DNA of 64,000 nucleotides from Alteromonas sp. 5E99-2 (GTDB lineage Bacteria > Pseudomonadota > Gammaproteobacteria > Enterobacterales > Alteromonadaceae), in contig NZ_JAFNJE010000012.1 in assembly GCF_017368475.1 (NCBI RefSeq), forward strand, positions 1 to 64,000, given 5' to 3'. A program made the translations under genes and the position numbers. Shown here one piece after another: positions 26,807-37,145 of this stretch; position 1 is the first letter of the stretch; every line of letters begins with the position of its first letter. The notes under the pieces were generated by a model. The model saw nothing but the letters and a program-made list of their open reading frames with translations, was not told the origin of the DNA and made no database searches.

Positions 26807-28648
26807 TTATATTGGCAAAGTTGAAATACGACGACCACCCCAAACACCATTAACAATAACCCGTGTTAACAGAATAGCGGTGAACATAGAGGTAGCAATA
26901 CCTATCATAAGCGTGATTGAGAAACCTTTAATTGGTCCCGTACCCACAGCGAATAAAATAAGTCCTGCAATGAAGGTGGTGATATTGGCATCTAAAATTG
27001 TACTAAAGGCGCTGTCGTATCCTTGGTGAATGGCTTGTTGTGGACTTCGTCCATCCGCAAGTTCTTCACGAATACGTTCAAAAATAAGTACGTTGGCATC
27101 TACCGCCATACCCACAGTTAATACAATCCCAGCCATACCAGGTAAAGACAATGCGGCGCCGGGGATCATAGACATAACGCCTACAATCATCACTAAGTTA
27201 GCAACCAGGGCGACATTGGCCACAATGCCAAAGCCTTTGTAGTAAATAATCATGAAAATAAGTACGGCAACGAGACCATAAATAATAGCGTTCATGCCTA
27301 ATTTAACGTTTTCAGCACCTAAACTTGGGCCAACAGTGCGCTCTTCTACAATTTGAATAGGCGCAATTAAGGCACCAGCTCTTAGCAGTAAGGCTAAGTT
27401 TTGCGCTTCTTGGGGCGAGTCTAAACCTGTTGTTTCAAATTTAGATCCAAATACACCTGCGATATTAGCTACACTAATAACCTTGCGCTCTGCCTCAAAA
27501 ATCAGTTTACCGTCTGGGCCTCGTTCATTGGTAGATTTATATTCAATAAACAGCACTGCCATTGGGTTACCAACCGCTCGTTTAGTAAAGCGAGACATTT
27601 TAGCGCCGCCTTCAGAATCTAATGAAATAGACACTTTCGGTAGCCCGTTTTGGTCCACACCTGCATTTGCGTCGATAATATGATTACCACCCACAATGGC
27701 ACGCTTTTTAAGTAAGGTCGGGCGACCTTCATACATAAAGAGCTCGCTAGTGCCAGGCACTCTGCCACGCACTGCGTCTTGAGGGTCGTTTTTCGTATCG
27801 ACTTCACGGTATTCTAACGTGGCCGTAGCATTCAGTATTTCTTTTGCTTTGGCTGTGTCTTGAATACCCGGTAACTGCACCACAATGCGATCAGCACCTT
27901 GCTTTTGTACAACAGGCTCGGCTACACCGATTTGATTTACGCGGTTACGAATAATGGTAATATTTTGCTTTACTGCATAGTCGCGAATTTCAGTCAGCTT
28001 GGCTTCAGAAAAGTTAGCACGTAGTACTAAACCACTGCGCTCAGTAAAAGTGAGGTCATTATTTCTATTGCGTAAGAAAAACTTAGCAGAATCTAATGTG
28101 TCTTCATCTCTGAAGGTAATATCAACATAGCCATCACCTTGCTTTACACTGCGATAGCGTAATTTTTCTTCCCGTAATGAGGTTCTAAAACCACCAACCG
28201 CATCTTCTAATGCTTTGCTGGTTGCTGCATTCATATCCACTTCCATTAAAAAGTGGACACCGCCTCGCAAATCTAGGCCTAATTTCATAGGCGTTCCGCC
28301 TATGCTTTCAAGCCATGCAGGAGTGTCTGGTGCTAAATTCATGGCAACAACAAAGTCATCACCTAAGAATTCGTCAACCAGCTCTCTCGCTTTTAGCTGG
28401 GCATCTGAGTTCAGTACTCGAATTAGCGCACGTTCGTTTTCGAACTCAATACGCTTTATTGCTACATTTGCAGATTTAAGGGTTTGCTCAACCTCAGACA
28501 CCAATGCCTGAGTAAGTTCAGCATCTTGCCCTGCCGAGATTTGAATCGCATGGTCTTCACCATATAGATTAGGCAATGCGTATAATGCACACACACCAAC
28601 AACGACAATGGCTGTGAGCACTTTCCAAATGGAAGATTTGTTTAACAC
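26807..28648 (-). CDS. secD: Protein translocase subunit SecD
   Basis: A 613-residue SecD of the gammaproteobacterial size. One N-terminal helix, a large periplasmic P1 domain, and five C-terminal helices. Motifs seen: GLDLRGGVHFLMEV, RNRVNQIGVAEPVVQKQG and GMAVDANVLIFERIREEL. It lies 10 bp after yajC and 10 bp before secF. Confidence 0.96.
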   Translation of the reverse strand: MLNKSSIWKVLTAIVVVGVCALYALPNLYGEDHAIQISAGQDAELTQALVSEVEQTLKSANVAIKRIEFENERALIRVLNSDAQLKARELVDEFLGDDFVVAMNLAPDTPAWLESIGGTPMKLGLDLRGGVHFLMEVDMNAATSKALEDAVGGFRTSLREEKLRYRSVKQGDGYVDITFRDEDTLDSAKFFLRNRNNDLTFTERSGLVLRANFSEAKLTEIRDYAVKQNITIIRNRVNQIGVAEPVVQKQGADRIVVQLPGIQDTAKAKEILNATATLEYREVDTKNDPQDAVRGRVPGTSELFMYEGRPTLLKKRAIVGGNHIIDANAGVDQNGLPKVSISLDSEGGAKMSRFTKRAVGNPMAVLFIEYKSTNERGPDGKLIFEAERKVISVANIAGVFGSKFETTGLDSPQEAQNLALLLRAGALIAPIQIVEERTVGPSLGAENVKLGMNAIIYGLVAVLIFMIIYYKGFGIVANVALVANLVMIVGVMSMIPGAALSLPGMAGIVLTVGMAVDANVLIFERIREELADGRSPQQAIHQGYDSAFSTILDANITTFIAGLILFAVGTGPIKGFSITLMIGIATSMFTAILLTRVIVNGVWGGRRISTLPI

Positions 28649-28658
28649 AGTAAGGTCC

Positions 28659-28991
28659 TTAGAGTGACTTCATGGTGCCTTTCGGTAGCACTGCAGAAAT
28701 AGCTGATTTTTGAACAACAATTTGATTTGATTCGTTTAGCGCAATTTCAATAAAGTCTTTTTCTTCGCTGACTTTAGTGACTTTACCCACTAATCCGCCT
28801 GACGTGAGCACTTCATCGCCTTTAGTTAAACCCGCTAATAATGCTTTGTGTTCTTTTGCACGTTTTGCTTGTGGACGATAAAGTAAGAAATAGAAAATAC
28901 CACCGAACACGGCAAGCATGATTAACATTTCAAAGCCACCACCGCTGCCGCCAGCTGTTTGTGCATATGCGTTAGATATAAAAAAATCCAT
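28659..28991 (-). CDS. yajC: Sec translocon accessory protein YajC
   Basis: A 110-residue YajC: one membrane helix at about 18-38 (FEMLIMLAVFGGIFYFLLY) followed by RPQAKRAKEHKALLAGLTKGDEVLTSGGLVGKV. An upstream TTG (29003) could extend it by four residues, but GGGGAT lies correctly for the ATG at 28991. It associates with SecDF. Confidence 0.95.
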   Translation of the reverse strand: MDFFISNAYAQTAGGSGGGFEMLIMLAVFGGIFYFLLYRPQAKRAKEHKALLAGLTKGDEVLTSGGLVGKVTKVSEEKDFIEIALNESNQIVVQKSAISAVLPKGTMKSL

Positions 28992-29018
28992 GATTATCCC
29001 CAAATACGTCTTATGTTG

Positions 29019-30152
<1,134 letters not shown>

Positions 30153-30181
30153 CTAAAACGTAATGGGTCGCGAGTATACCA

Positions 30182-31216
30182 CTAGCGACGGCTAATAAAC
30201 ATGCTATCGCCATAACTAAAAAAGCGATATTTTTGTTCGATGGCTTGCTCATAGGCATTCATCACATTTTCATAGCCCCCTAAAGCACTAATCAACATCA
30301 TGAGCGTGCTTTCTGGCAAATGAAAATTGGTGAACATGGCATCGACTATTTCAAATTTGAAACCGGGGTAAATAAAAATATCCGTATCATCGCAATAGTG
30401 GCTTATTAAACCACCTTCGCAATTTTTAGCGGCTGTTTCCAACGATCTGACCGAAGTTGTACCCACAGCTATCACTCGTTTTCCAGCCTTTTTAGTTGCA
30501 ATAACTTGGTCAACAACCTCTTGAGGTACATCTGCGAATTCGGAATGCATTTTATGGGTTGTAATATCGTCGACACGCACAGGTTGAAATGTCCCTGCGC
30601 CAACATGAAGCGTAATAAATGCAGTATTAACGCCTTTTTCTTCCAGTTTTTTTAGAATGGTTTCATCAAAATGTAGCCCTGCTGTAGGCGCTGCAACTGC
30701 CCCTGGTTTTTCACTATACACAGTTTGATAACGCTCTTTGTCAGCATCTTCATCTGGGCGGTCAATGTAAGGAGGAAGCGGCATATGTCCATAGCTTTCT
30801 AACGTATTAAGTACATTTTCATCAGTGATAAATTCCAATTCAAATAGCGCCTCTTTGCGGCCAGTAACCAGCACCTCTATTTTGTCTTCAAGCAATAAAC
30901 GGGTGTTTGGTTTAGGGGATTTACTGGCGCGAACGTGAGCTAAACAGGTCTTTTCTGCGGTAATTCGTTCAACTAAGACTTCCACTTGCCCACCGGTTTC
31001 TTTTTTCCCGAGTAAACGCGCAGGGATCACTTTAGTATTGTTGAAAACCAATAAATCTCCTGAGTCTAATAAATCAATCGCGTCAGTAAACTGCTTATGC
31101 GCAACCTCGCCATTTTTTCCGTTTAACGTTAGCAGCCTACTTGCTGTTCTACTTTCAGTGGGGTGTTTTGCGATCAGCGTTTCGGGTAACTCAAAATAAA
31201 AATCAGATAAATTCAT
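30182..31216 (-). CDS. queA: S-adenosylmethionine:tRNA ribosyltransferase-isomerase
   Basis: A 344-residue Que[21 protein letters not shown] at the N-terminus, [24 protein letters not shown] in the middle and [16 protein letters not shown] near the end. It adds the epoxycyclopentane ribosyl group to preQ1-tRNA. First gene of the queA-tgt-yajC-secD-secF operon, whose promoter should be in the 150 bp upstream. Confidence 0.97.
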   Translation of the reverse strand: MNLSDFYFELPETLIAKHPTESRTASRLLTLNGKNGEVAHKQFTDAIDLLDSGDLLVFNNTKVIPARLLGKKETGGQVEVLVERITAEKTCLAHVRASKSPKPNTRLLLEDKIEVLVTGRKEALFELEFITDENVLNTLESYGHMPLPPYIDRPDEDADKERYQTVYSEKPGAVAAPTAGLHFDETILKKLEEKGVNTAFITLHVGAGTFQPVRVDDITTHKMHSEFADVPQEVVDQVIATKKAGKRVIAVGTTSVRSLETAAKNCEGGLISHYCDDTDIFIYPGFKFEIVDAMFTNFHLPESTLMMLISALGGYENVMNAYEQAIEQKYRFFSYGDSMFISRR

Positions 31217-31367
31217 TTATCACTCAGTGCAATGCTAAAAATGTATAAGTCGGCATACCTAACATGGCGAGGGTATACCTCAAAACAGTAGAAAACTTTC
31301 GAGGCCATCACTATTCTTGTCAGCGATAGCTCTCCTATTCTATCAATTGTGTTATTCAGCGCGCTAC

Positions 31368-31622
31368 TTATTTGGTGGCGCGTTTTTTTATGTCTTCCAA
31401 AATTTCATTTACTTTTTCTATTTGCAGGCTTGTTACCTCAAGTCCTACCAATATTTGAATCAATAAATCGGCGCCAAGAATGCCTTTGTTTATTTTATTG
31501 CGCAAGTTGTCAGCACTTTGATTGACTCCTAACGCAGCCAAGCGGGTGCTAAGATCTTGGTACTTTACGCCCTTTGCAGACATTTCAGACTTAATTAATC
31601 TCGATACAGAGTCTCGCCACAT
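31368..31622 (-). CDS. DUF6471-type small protein
   Basis: An 84-residue protein (MWRDSVSRLIKSEMSAKGVKYQ...) with the helical pattern DLSTRLAALGVNQSADNLRNKINKG that resembles DUF6471 and, more loosely, Cro-like HTH proteins. Function unknown; DNA binding is possible. The frame extends seven codons upstream to a TTG, but GGTGG precedes the ATG at 31622. It is single and lies between queA and the yjf cluster. Confidence 0.75.
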   Translation of the reverse strand: MWRDSVSRLIKSEMSAKGVKYQDLSTRLAALGVNQSADNLRNKINKGILGADLLIQILVGLEVTSLQIEKVNEILEDIKKRATK

Positions 31623-31749
31623 AAAACCACCAAACGTGAACAATAATTCACAAATAAATATTTATTTACACTTTTAGATGCTTTTATTATTGACCTTTTC
31701 CTCTCTCACGTCTAGTCTAAATACCAATTCATTGTCTAGGTGAGGAAAC

Positions 31750-31790
31750 TTGCCTCTTTGGATCAAGGTTTGTATGGTACTGAATTCAGT
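31750..31790 (+). promoter_or_regulatory. Promoter and palindrome upstream of yjfI
   Basis: TTGCCT (31750-31755) and TATGGT (31773-31778) are 17 bp apart. A perfect 12-bp palindrome, ACTGAATTCAGT (31779-31790), covers the expected transcription start, so a repressor bound there could control the cluster. Confidence 0.45.
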
Positions 31791-31823
31791 GCAACAAACA
31801 CATAAACAGCTAAGGAGATAATC

Positions 31824-32225
31824 ATGACGTGGGACATTACCCAACTTTTATCGGTATTGAAGGACCAAGACGACTATGTAGTAACGCAAGAGCAAGATTG
31901 TTTGCTTATTGCCAATAGTGATGGCTTAGATGCTTGGTTAGCAATAAGTGGCGAACAAATTATTGTTGAAAGTGTTCTTTTTTCAGCTCAACAAGTAAAA
32001 GATCGCACAGCACTTGACCGTGAAATTTTGTCTACGCACATGTTATTTCCATTAACTACAGTAGGAATTTCCGTTATTGAAGGTGACGAATATTACGTTG
32101 CTTTTGGTGCGCTAAGTTCTCAATCGAAACAAGAAAGTATCGAAATTGAAATCGCAACCTTATTTCAAAACGTTGCAGGTTTCTTAGATGCGTACGAAGC
32201 GCATTTAAATTCATTAGGCGAATAA
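31824..32225 (+). CDS. yjfI: YjfI family protein (DUF2170)
   Basis: A 133-residue acidic protein of the DUF2170/YjfI family, recognised by its content and by being directly upstream of the YjfJ PspA homologue, as in E. coli. Typical segments are ISGEQIIVESVLFSAQQVKDR and THMLFPLTTVGISVIEGDEYYVAFGALS. No enzymatic motif is visible. AAGGAG precedes the ATG. It is probably a partner of the PspA-family protein. Confidence 0.88.
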   Translation: MTWDITQLLSVLKDQDDYVVTQEQDCLLIANSDGLDAWLAISGEQIIVESVLFSAQQVKDRTALDREILSTHMLFPLTTVGISVIEGDEYYVAFGALSSQSKQESIEIEIATLFQNVAGFLDAYEAHLNSLGE

Positions 32226-32238
32226 TTAGGAGACGACT

Positions 32239-32919
32239 ATGTCTGTTTGGAAAAAACTTATTACAGCAGTTAAAGGTGGCGCAACTGAAGCAGCTCAATC
32301 TGTAGCTGATGGCCAAGCCATTCGTATTCTTGAGCAGGAAATAAGAGAAGCAAAAGAAGAATTGAGAAAGTCGGATCATGCACGTACTCAAATTCTTGCG
32401 AAATGTAAGCTTTCTCAGCAAAAAGTATCGGGTTTAGAAAGCTCGATTGCTGAATTTGAAGCTCATGCCCGTAAAGCGATAGATACTGACAGAGACTTAG
32501 CCTTAGATTGCGCACAAAAAGTGTCTGATTTACGAGCTCAAGCTGAAACTGAACAAACTTACCTTGACCAGTTTCGCTCTTCAGAGAAACAACTTGCAGT
32601 GAACATTGATCAAGCCAAAGCCAATTTACGCAGACTTGAGCAACAAGTTGATATGGTAAAAGCCACTGAAACAGTGCAAAAGGCGCAAGTAGCTGTGTCT
32701 TCACGACATATGGGTGCAAACTCAAAAATGAAAACCGCTACTGAATCCTTGTCTCGTATTCAAGAGCGCCAAAAATTAAAAGGTGCCGAGCTTGAAGCTG
32801 CTGAAGAACTAGCACAAAGCGAATCCAGTACTGATTTGGAATCTCGCCTAGCGGCAGCCGGCATCAAAGGTGGACAATCTTCAGCTGATGACGAACTTAG
32901 CCGTATTCTAGGTAAATAA
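32239..32919 (+). CDS. yjfJ: PspA/IM30 family protein YjfJ
   Basis: A 226-residue, almost wholly helical coiled-coil protein of the PspA/IM30/ESCRT-III superfamily: VWKKLITAVKGGATEAAQSV at the N-terminus (amphipathic helix) and long heptad-rich helices to about 190. Such proteins coat and protect the inner membrane under stress. It is 13 bp after yjfI; a strong terminator follows, which could make yjfIJ more abundant than the downstream genes. Confidence 0.9.
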   Translation: MSVWKKLITAVKGGATEAAQSVADGQAIRILEQEIREAKEELRKSDHARTQILAKCKLSQQKVSGLESSIAEFEAHARKAIDTDRDLALDCAQKVSDLRAQAETEQTYLDQFRSSEKQLAVNIDQAKANLRRLEQQVDMVKATETVQKAQVAVSSRHMGANSKMKTATESLSRIQERQKLKGAELEAAEELAQSESSTDLESRLAAAGIKGGQSSADDELSRILGK

Positions 32920-32943
32920 TAGTCAGTTTGATGCTTGAAATAC

Positions 32944-32976
32944 AACAGGGTTATCTGCCAAGATAACCCTGTTTTT
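32944..32976 (+). terminator. Intrinsic terminator between yjfJ and the channel gene
   Basis: A 13-bp perfect stem, AACAGGGTTATCT (32944-32956) with AGATAACCCTGTT (32961-32973), a GCCA loop, and a T-run to 32976. Confidence 0.85.
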
Positions 32977-33003
32977 ACAATCACGGGTCCCTACAACTGA
33001 ACA

Positions 33004-34059
33004 ATGACATTTATCACATCGGTCAAGAGAGTTATGCTGCGTTACTTCTCTGAATGGCGTTGGTACTCAATACTCTTTCTCACCTTCTTATACGGATGTA
33101 TCGCTTATGCATTGCTAAACTATGCTGGCGAATCGGCCCTTGTTGAAGATGCAAACTTCGTATATTGGTTAGTCACTACTGCATCTACAGTCGGCTATGG
33201 CGACTTTTCCCCAGAAACAGAACTCGGTAAATGGATAGTTTCCATTTATGTTATTCCCGTTGGACTATCATTATTTGCGTGGATAGTTGGGCGTTTCGCT
33301 GCGGGTTTGAGCCAACAATTAAAAAAAGGAGCAAAAGGTTTGAAGCCAATACATATTAAAGGTCATATTATCGTTATTGGCTGGAACGGTACTCGTACTC
33401 TTCAGCTTTTAAAATTACTCATCCGAGAACGAGATAATAGCGAAAAGCACCCAGAGATAATGCTGTGCGTAAAAGCAGAAATCGAAAACCCTTTCCCAGA
33501 TCAAATTAAATTCGTGCGAGTGAAATCGTTTAACCACGACCACGATATGGACAGAGCGTGTATAGCCTGTGCCCAAACCATCCTTATCGATAACCCAGAA
33601 GACGATGTTACCTTAACTACGGCACTGTATTGTTCGAATAGAAATCCTGAGGCCCATAAAGTCGCTTATTTCACTGACGACAGCTTGGTTGATTTACTTA
33701 AAACCCATTGCCCTAAAGTAGAATGTACGCCAAGTGTTGCTGTGGAAATGTTAGCGAAATCCGCATTTGACCCAGGTTCGAGTATTTTGCACCATGATTT
33801 ACTGAATGTTGAAGATGGACATACCCAATATTCGATGTCTGTGCCTCACACTATCTCAGCATTATCGTTTGAAACTGCATTCTTACACTTTAAGCGACGT
33901 TACAACGCAACATTAATCAGCGTTGCGTCAAAGGGTATTTCTCAAAATATGGTGGTGAACCCAAGTCTTGAAACAAGTATAGAAGCCGGAGATAAGATCT
34001 TCTATATTGCAGCAGAGCGTATTCATAACATTGATTGGTCAGCGGTTAGTCAGAGCTAA
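33004..34059 (+). CDS. Potassium channel family protein (Kch-like, RCK domain)
   Basis: A 351-residue two-helix channel. Helices at about 20-40 and 78-97 flank the selectivity filter TVGYGD (62-67). A cytoplasmic RCK/TrkA-N-like domain follows from about 115 (HIIVIGWNGTRTLQLL). K+ selectivity follows from the filter. It sits inside the yjf cluster, between the PspA-family and DUF2491 genes, which is not the E. coli arrangement. No good ribosome-binding site precedes ATG 33004; a later ATG at 33034 is an alternative. Confidence 0.88.
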   Translation: MTFITSVKRVMLRYFSEWRWYSILFLTFLYGCIAYALLNYAGESALVEDANFVYWLVTTASTVGYGDFSPETELGKWIVSIYVIPVGLSLFAWIVGRFAAGLSQQLKKGAKGLKPIHIKGHIIVIGWNGTRTLQLLKLLIRERDNSEKHPEIMLCVKAEIENPFPDQIKFVRVKSFNHDHDMDRACIACAQTILIDNPEDDVTLTTALYCSNRNPEAHKVAYFTDDSLVDLLKTHCPKVECTPSVAVEMLAKSAFDPGSSILHHDLLNVEDGHTQYSMSVPHTISALSFETAFLHFKRRYNATLISVASKGISQNMVVNPSLETSIEAGDKIFYIAAERIHNIDWSAVSQS

Positions 34060-34166
34060 GACACCGCTAACCATTAGTACTACCTTAGAAAATTAAAACA
34101 ATTTAGCTTGCAAGTTTTCACTCTTATTTTTGCAACACTTAGTAACTAATTCACATGGATATCAAA

Positions 34167-34194
34167 TTGCCTTGTAACGTTTAAATGGTATGAT
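34167..34194 (+). promoter_or_regulatory. Candidate promoter of yjfKLMC
   Basis: TTGCCT (34167-34172), a 16-bp spacer and TATGAT (34189-34194) lie about 80 bp before yjfK. The -35 is identical to that in front of yjfI, which would suit joint expression of the two halves of the cluster. Confidence 0.35.
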
Positions 34195-34276
34195 TATTCG
34201 ATATAAAAAGTGTGCTTTTTACATAAAAAACAATTCGCTCACGAATTTTTAGCGCTACACGCTTAAGGACATGACA

Positions 34277-34921
34277 GTGTTTTCCAAATGGTTTAAGAAA
34301 GACGAAAAATCAGCGCCGAAAGCGCCGCAAATAATGGGCCTATATTTGGGTGGTTCATTTGAATTGGATGAACTCAAACTTAAGCTCTTAACGCCAGAGT
34401 TATGTATTGAAAACCCAGTGTCTCGGCACTTAATTCAAGCCGTAGGAGAAGCTCATTTAGACTCAGGTGGAAAAATATTACGTTACTACACTGACGACAA
34501 TGCATTTTTACAAGTTATTTTAGATGGTGGAGACACTGAATCCCATATCAGTGATGTAAAATTGTGGTATTTCTATGACACTAAAACCATAGGCACTACA
34601 TCGCAATGGAATGAGTGCTTGAACAATACCATTTCTCAACCTTCATATTGTGTAGATGAAGAAGACTTTCATCGCGTTTGGGAGTCAGTAGGCGACATTT
34701 CTCCCCCCGTTGCGGTCACAGAAAAAACCTATGAAGAAGATGGAGACGTCAGCGAAACCGATCAATTTATGATGTTATACGAGCGCCCATTAGAAAACGA
34801 TCGTACTGAATCTCTTTTAGTGGTAGGTGAAGAAAAGATTGTAGGCAATAATGCAGACCGCTGTTTAGTCACAAGCACTGGGTTTGATCTTCAACCTTCA
34901 GATATAAAAATTAACGGTTAA
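34277..34921 (+). CDS. yjfK: YjfK family protein (DUF2491)
   Basis: A 214-residue soluble protein of the DUF2491/YjfK family (VFSKWFKKDEK at the start; LKLLTPELCIENPVSRHLIQAVGEAHLD; DGGDTESHISDVKLWYFYDT). An ATG lies at 34271, but AAGGA at 34265-34269 is only 1 nt from it and 7 nt from the GTG at 34277, so GTG is preferred. Function unknown; the gene is always seen with PspA-family and DUF350 genes in this type of cluster. Confidence 0.85.
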   Translation: MFSKWFKKDEKSAPKAPQIMGLYLGGSFELDELKLKLLTPELCIENPVSRHLIQAVGEAHLDSGGKILRYYTDDNAFLQVILDGGDTESHISDVKLWYFYDTKTIGTTSQWNECLNNTISQPSYCVDEEDFHRVWESVGDISPPVAVTEKTYEEDGDVSETDQFMMLYERPLENDRTESLLVVGEEKIVGNNADRCLVTSTGFDLQPSDIKING

Positions 34922-34935
34922 AATTGGAGTTACAA

Positions 34936-35352
34936 ATGGACAGATTAATAGATTCAATTTCAGGATTAGGTGATTTTGCACTGTATTTCGCAATATCAGT
35001 GGTTTTTTTATATGTGTTTAAAGTCGTTTATTCTCTTGTTACTCCACACAATGAATGGAAACTCGTCAAAGAAGAACAAAACACGGCAGCAGCCATTGGT
35101 TTTGGCGGCGCATTTATTGGCTTTTCCTTAGCTCTTTCTAGTGCAGCTACTAACTCTGTGGATTTAGTCGACTTTGCCGTCTGGGGATTTGTTGCGGTTT
35201 TTGCACAAAGTCTCGCTTTCGCGCTGCTTCGTTTCACTTTTATGCCTAAAATTTCTGAGCGCATTAATAACAACGAAGTCTCCGCAGGAATTATTTTGGC
35301 GGCGACTTCTGTGGCAATTGGTTTACTGAATGCTGCATGCATGAGTTATTAA
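34936..35352 (+). CDS. yjfL: YjfL family membrane protein (DUF350)
   Basis: A 138-residue membrane protein of four helices with the DUF350 pattern (ITPHNEWKLV-like loop, AAAIGFGGAFIGFSLALSSA, a second repeat SAGIILAATSVAIGLLNAACMSY). DUF350 proteins are thought to be membrane components of PspA-linked systems. TTG 34924 could extend it, but GGAG fits the ATG at 34936. Confidence 0.87.
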   Translation: MDRLIDSISGLGDFALYFAISVVFLYVFKVVYSLVTPHNEWKLVKEEQNTAAAIGFGGAFIGFSLALSSAATNSVDLVDFAVWGFVAVFAQSLAFALLRFTFMPKISERINNNEVSAGIILAATSVAIGLLNAACMSY

Positions 35353-35364
35353 GGAATCGCTGTT

Positions 35365-35979
35365 ATGGACACCTTATCAACAAAACGTTCATCGACCATT
35401 AATCGCAAAAAAATGCGTAAGCATTTTGCGTTAAAACCCCTCATTATTGGTATGTCAGCCACTTTTTTAACGGCCTGTGGCGATAACGACACTCCAGCGG
35501 AAATTTACACCTCTATAGAAGAGTGTACTTTAGAAAACCCGGGCGGCGAAAGTCAGTGTAAAGCGGCCTATGAAGACGCTCTTGAGGAAGCCGCTAGAAC
35601 GGCCCCCCGCTTTGGTTCTGAATACGACTGCGAATACGATTTCGGCCCGAACCAATGTCGTCAATCAAGTAGTGGCGGCTTTTTCTTTCCGTTTATGGCG
35701 GGTTACATGGTAAGTAACTTACTTTCGCCTAGCCGTTACTACACTCAACCTATGTACACGTCTTATTCTCGATACTCACCTTATCGTTCCCGCTGGATGA
35801 TGGCTGATGGTTATGTGTTTGACGGTGATATTCGAAAGCGAAGTCATAGAGTAAACAAAGAGGTTTACAAACCTAAACCAACGGTTTCAAGAACAATAAA
35901 ACGAGGCGGGTTTGGTTCAAGTGTTAGGGCAAAGTCGAGCTGGGGTAGTTCCTCCCGCTCTGGAGGCTGGGGCGGGTAA
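35365..35979 (+). CDS. yjfM: YjfM family lipoprotein (DUF1190)
   Basis: A 204-residue DUF1190 protein. A long basic N-region precedes a lipobox, FLTACGD (C38). The domain contains YTSIEEC, CKAAYEDALEEA and CEYDFGPNQC, then a tyrosine- and serine-rich stretch and a Gly/Ser/Trp-rich tail (GSSSRSGGWGG). It is predicted to be an envelope lipoprotein. AAGGA supports ATG 35365; an ATG at 35413 would give a more usual signal peptide but has no ribosome-binding site. The stop overlaps the start of yjfC by one base. Confidence 0.85.
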   Translation: MDTLSTKRSSTINRKKMRKHFALKPLIIGMSATFLTACGDNDTPAEIYTSIEECTLENPGGESQCKAAYEDALEEAARTAPRFGSEYDCEYDFGPNQCRQSSSGGFFFPFMAGYMVSNLLSPSRYYTQPMYTSYSRYSPYRSRWMMADGYVFDGDIRKRSHRVNKEVYKPKPTVSRTIKRGGFGSSVRAKSSWGSSSRSGGWGG

Positions 35980-37145
35980 TGCTACGCATAGCCCATAATG
36001 AAAGAAAAAACTGGAAAGCACTGGCAAGAGACTACGGCTTTAACTTTCATACTATTGATGGCGCAGCTTATTGGGACGAAACCGCTTATTATCAGTTTTC
36101 ACTAGAGCAAATTGAAAACCATATAGAAGCACCTACCGCAGAAATTCACCAAATGTGTTTAGCCGCCGTAGATCATATTTCTCAAAATGAAGAGCTTTTG
36201 CTGAAAATGCGAGTACCAGAATGGTCATGGCAAGCCATCAGAGATTCATGGTTAGCAAGAAGCCCTAGCTTATACTCTCGCCTAGACTTTGTTTACGACG
36301 GCGTTAATCCTGTAAAATTATTGGAAAACAATGCCGATACCCCCACTTCACTTTATGAAGCCGGTTTTTGGCAATGGCTGTGGTTAGAAGACAATGTTGA
36401 TTCACAGAAGATAAATAGACAGGCTGATCAATTCAACTCTCTACAAGAAAAGCTAGTTGCTCGCTTCCAAGAAATCGCTGTTATCAATCAAATAAACACT
36501 CTACATTTTTCCTGTTGTAAAGATACCGATGAAGATAGAGGCACAGTTCAGTATTTACAAGATTGTGCTAAAGAGGCGGGAATTAATGACAAATTTACCT
36601 TCATTGAAGACATTGGTATTGACGACAAAGGGCGTTTTACTGATTTAGATAACATGATTATTCAAGATTGCTTCAAGTTATACCCTTGGGAATTCATGCT
36701 AGACGAAGAATTTGGCAATGATGCCATCAGCAATCATACCAATTGGATAGAGCCCTTATGGAAAACATTACTCAGTAATAAAGGCTTGCTTGCAGTACTG
36801 TGGGACATGTTCTCCAATCACCCGAACTTATTACCCACTTACTTCGCCCAAAATGCACCTTTGTCATCCGCAGAGAAGTGGATAAAAAAACCACTGTTTT
36901 CACGAGAAGGTGCAAATATATCCATGGTTCAATCATCAGGCAAAGAAACCCAGCTGTCTACTGGCCCCTATGGCGATGAAGGCTTTGTCATACAGGCATA
37001 CTGCCCCGTACCTCAATTTGGCGAGAATCACACGCTAATAGGAAGCTGGCTCGTTGACGATCAACCGGCCGGAATTACTGTACGTGAAGACTTAACGGCA
37101 ATTACCCAAGATACCAGCCGATTTTTACCTCATATTATTCTGTAA
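35979..37145 (+). CDS. yjfC: YjfC family glutathionylspermidine synthase-like ATP-grasp protein
   Basis: A 388-residue protein of the glutathionylspermidine synthase C-terminal (ATP-grasp) family, without the amidase half. Motifs: RLDFVYDGVNPVKLLENNADTPTSLYEAGFWQW, AVLWDMFSNHPNLLPTYF, KPLFSREGANISMV, and a terminal PQFGENHTLIGSWLVDDQPAGI. It should form an amide bond using ATP, with unknown acceptor; ligation of a peptide or polyamine to a neighbour-encoded protein is a proposal from family literature. Convergent end overlaps the next gene by 11 bases. Confidence 0.88.
   Translation: MLRIAHNERKNWKALARDYGFNFHTIDGAAYWDETAYYQFSLEQIENHIEAPTAEIHQMCLAAVDHISQNEELLLKMRVPEWSWQAIRDSWLARSPSLYSRLDFVYDGVNPVKLLENNADTPTSLYEAGFWQWLWLEDNVDSQKINRQADQFNSLQEKLVARFQEIAVINQINTLHFSCCKDTDEDRGTVQYLQDCAKEAGINDKFTFIEDIGIDDKGRFTDLDNMIIQDCFKLYPWEFMLDEEFGNDAISNHTNWIEPLWKTLLSNKGLLAVLWDMFSNHPNLLPTYFAQNAPLSSAEKWIKKPLFSREGANISMVQSSGKETQLSTGPYGDEGFVIQAYCPVPQFGENHTLIGSWLVDDQPAGITVREDLTAITQDTSRFLPHIIL

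Noticed and set aside
32270-32725. A leftward 151-codon frame opposite yjfJ
   Set aside because: Mirror frame of a long coiled-coil gene; leucine-rich translation typical of such shadows.
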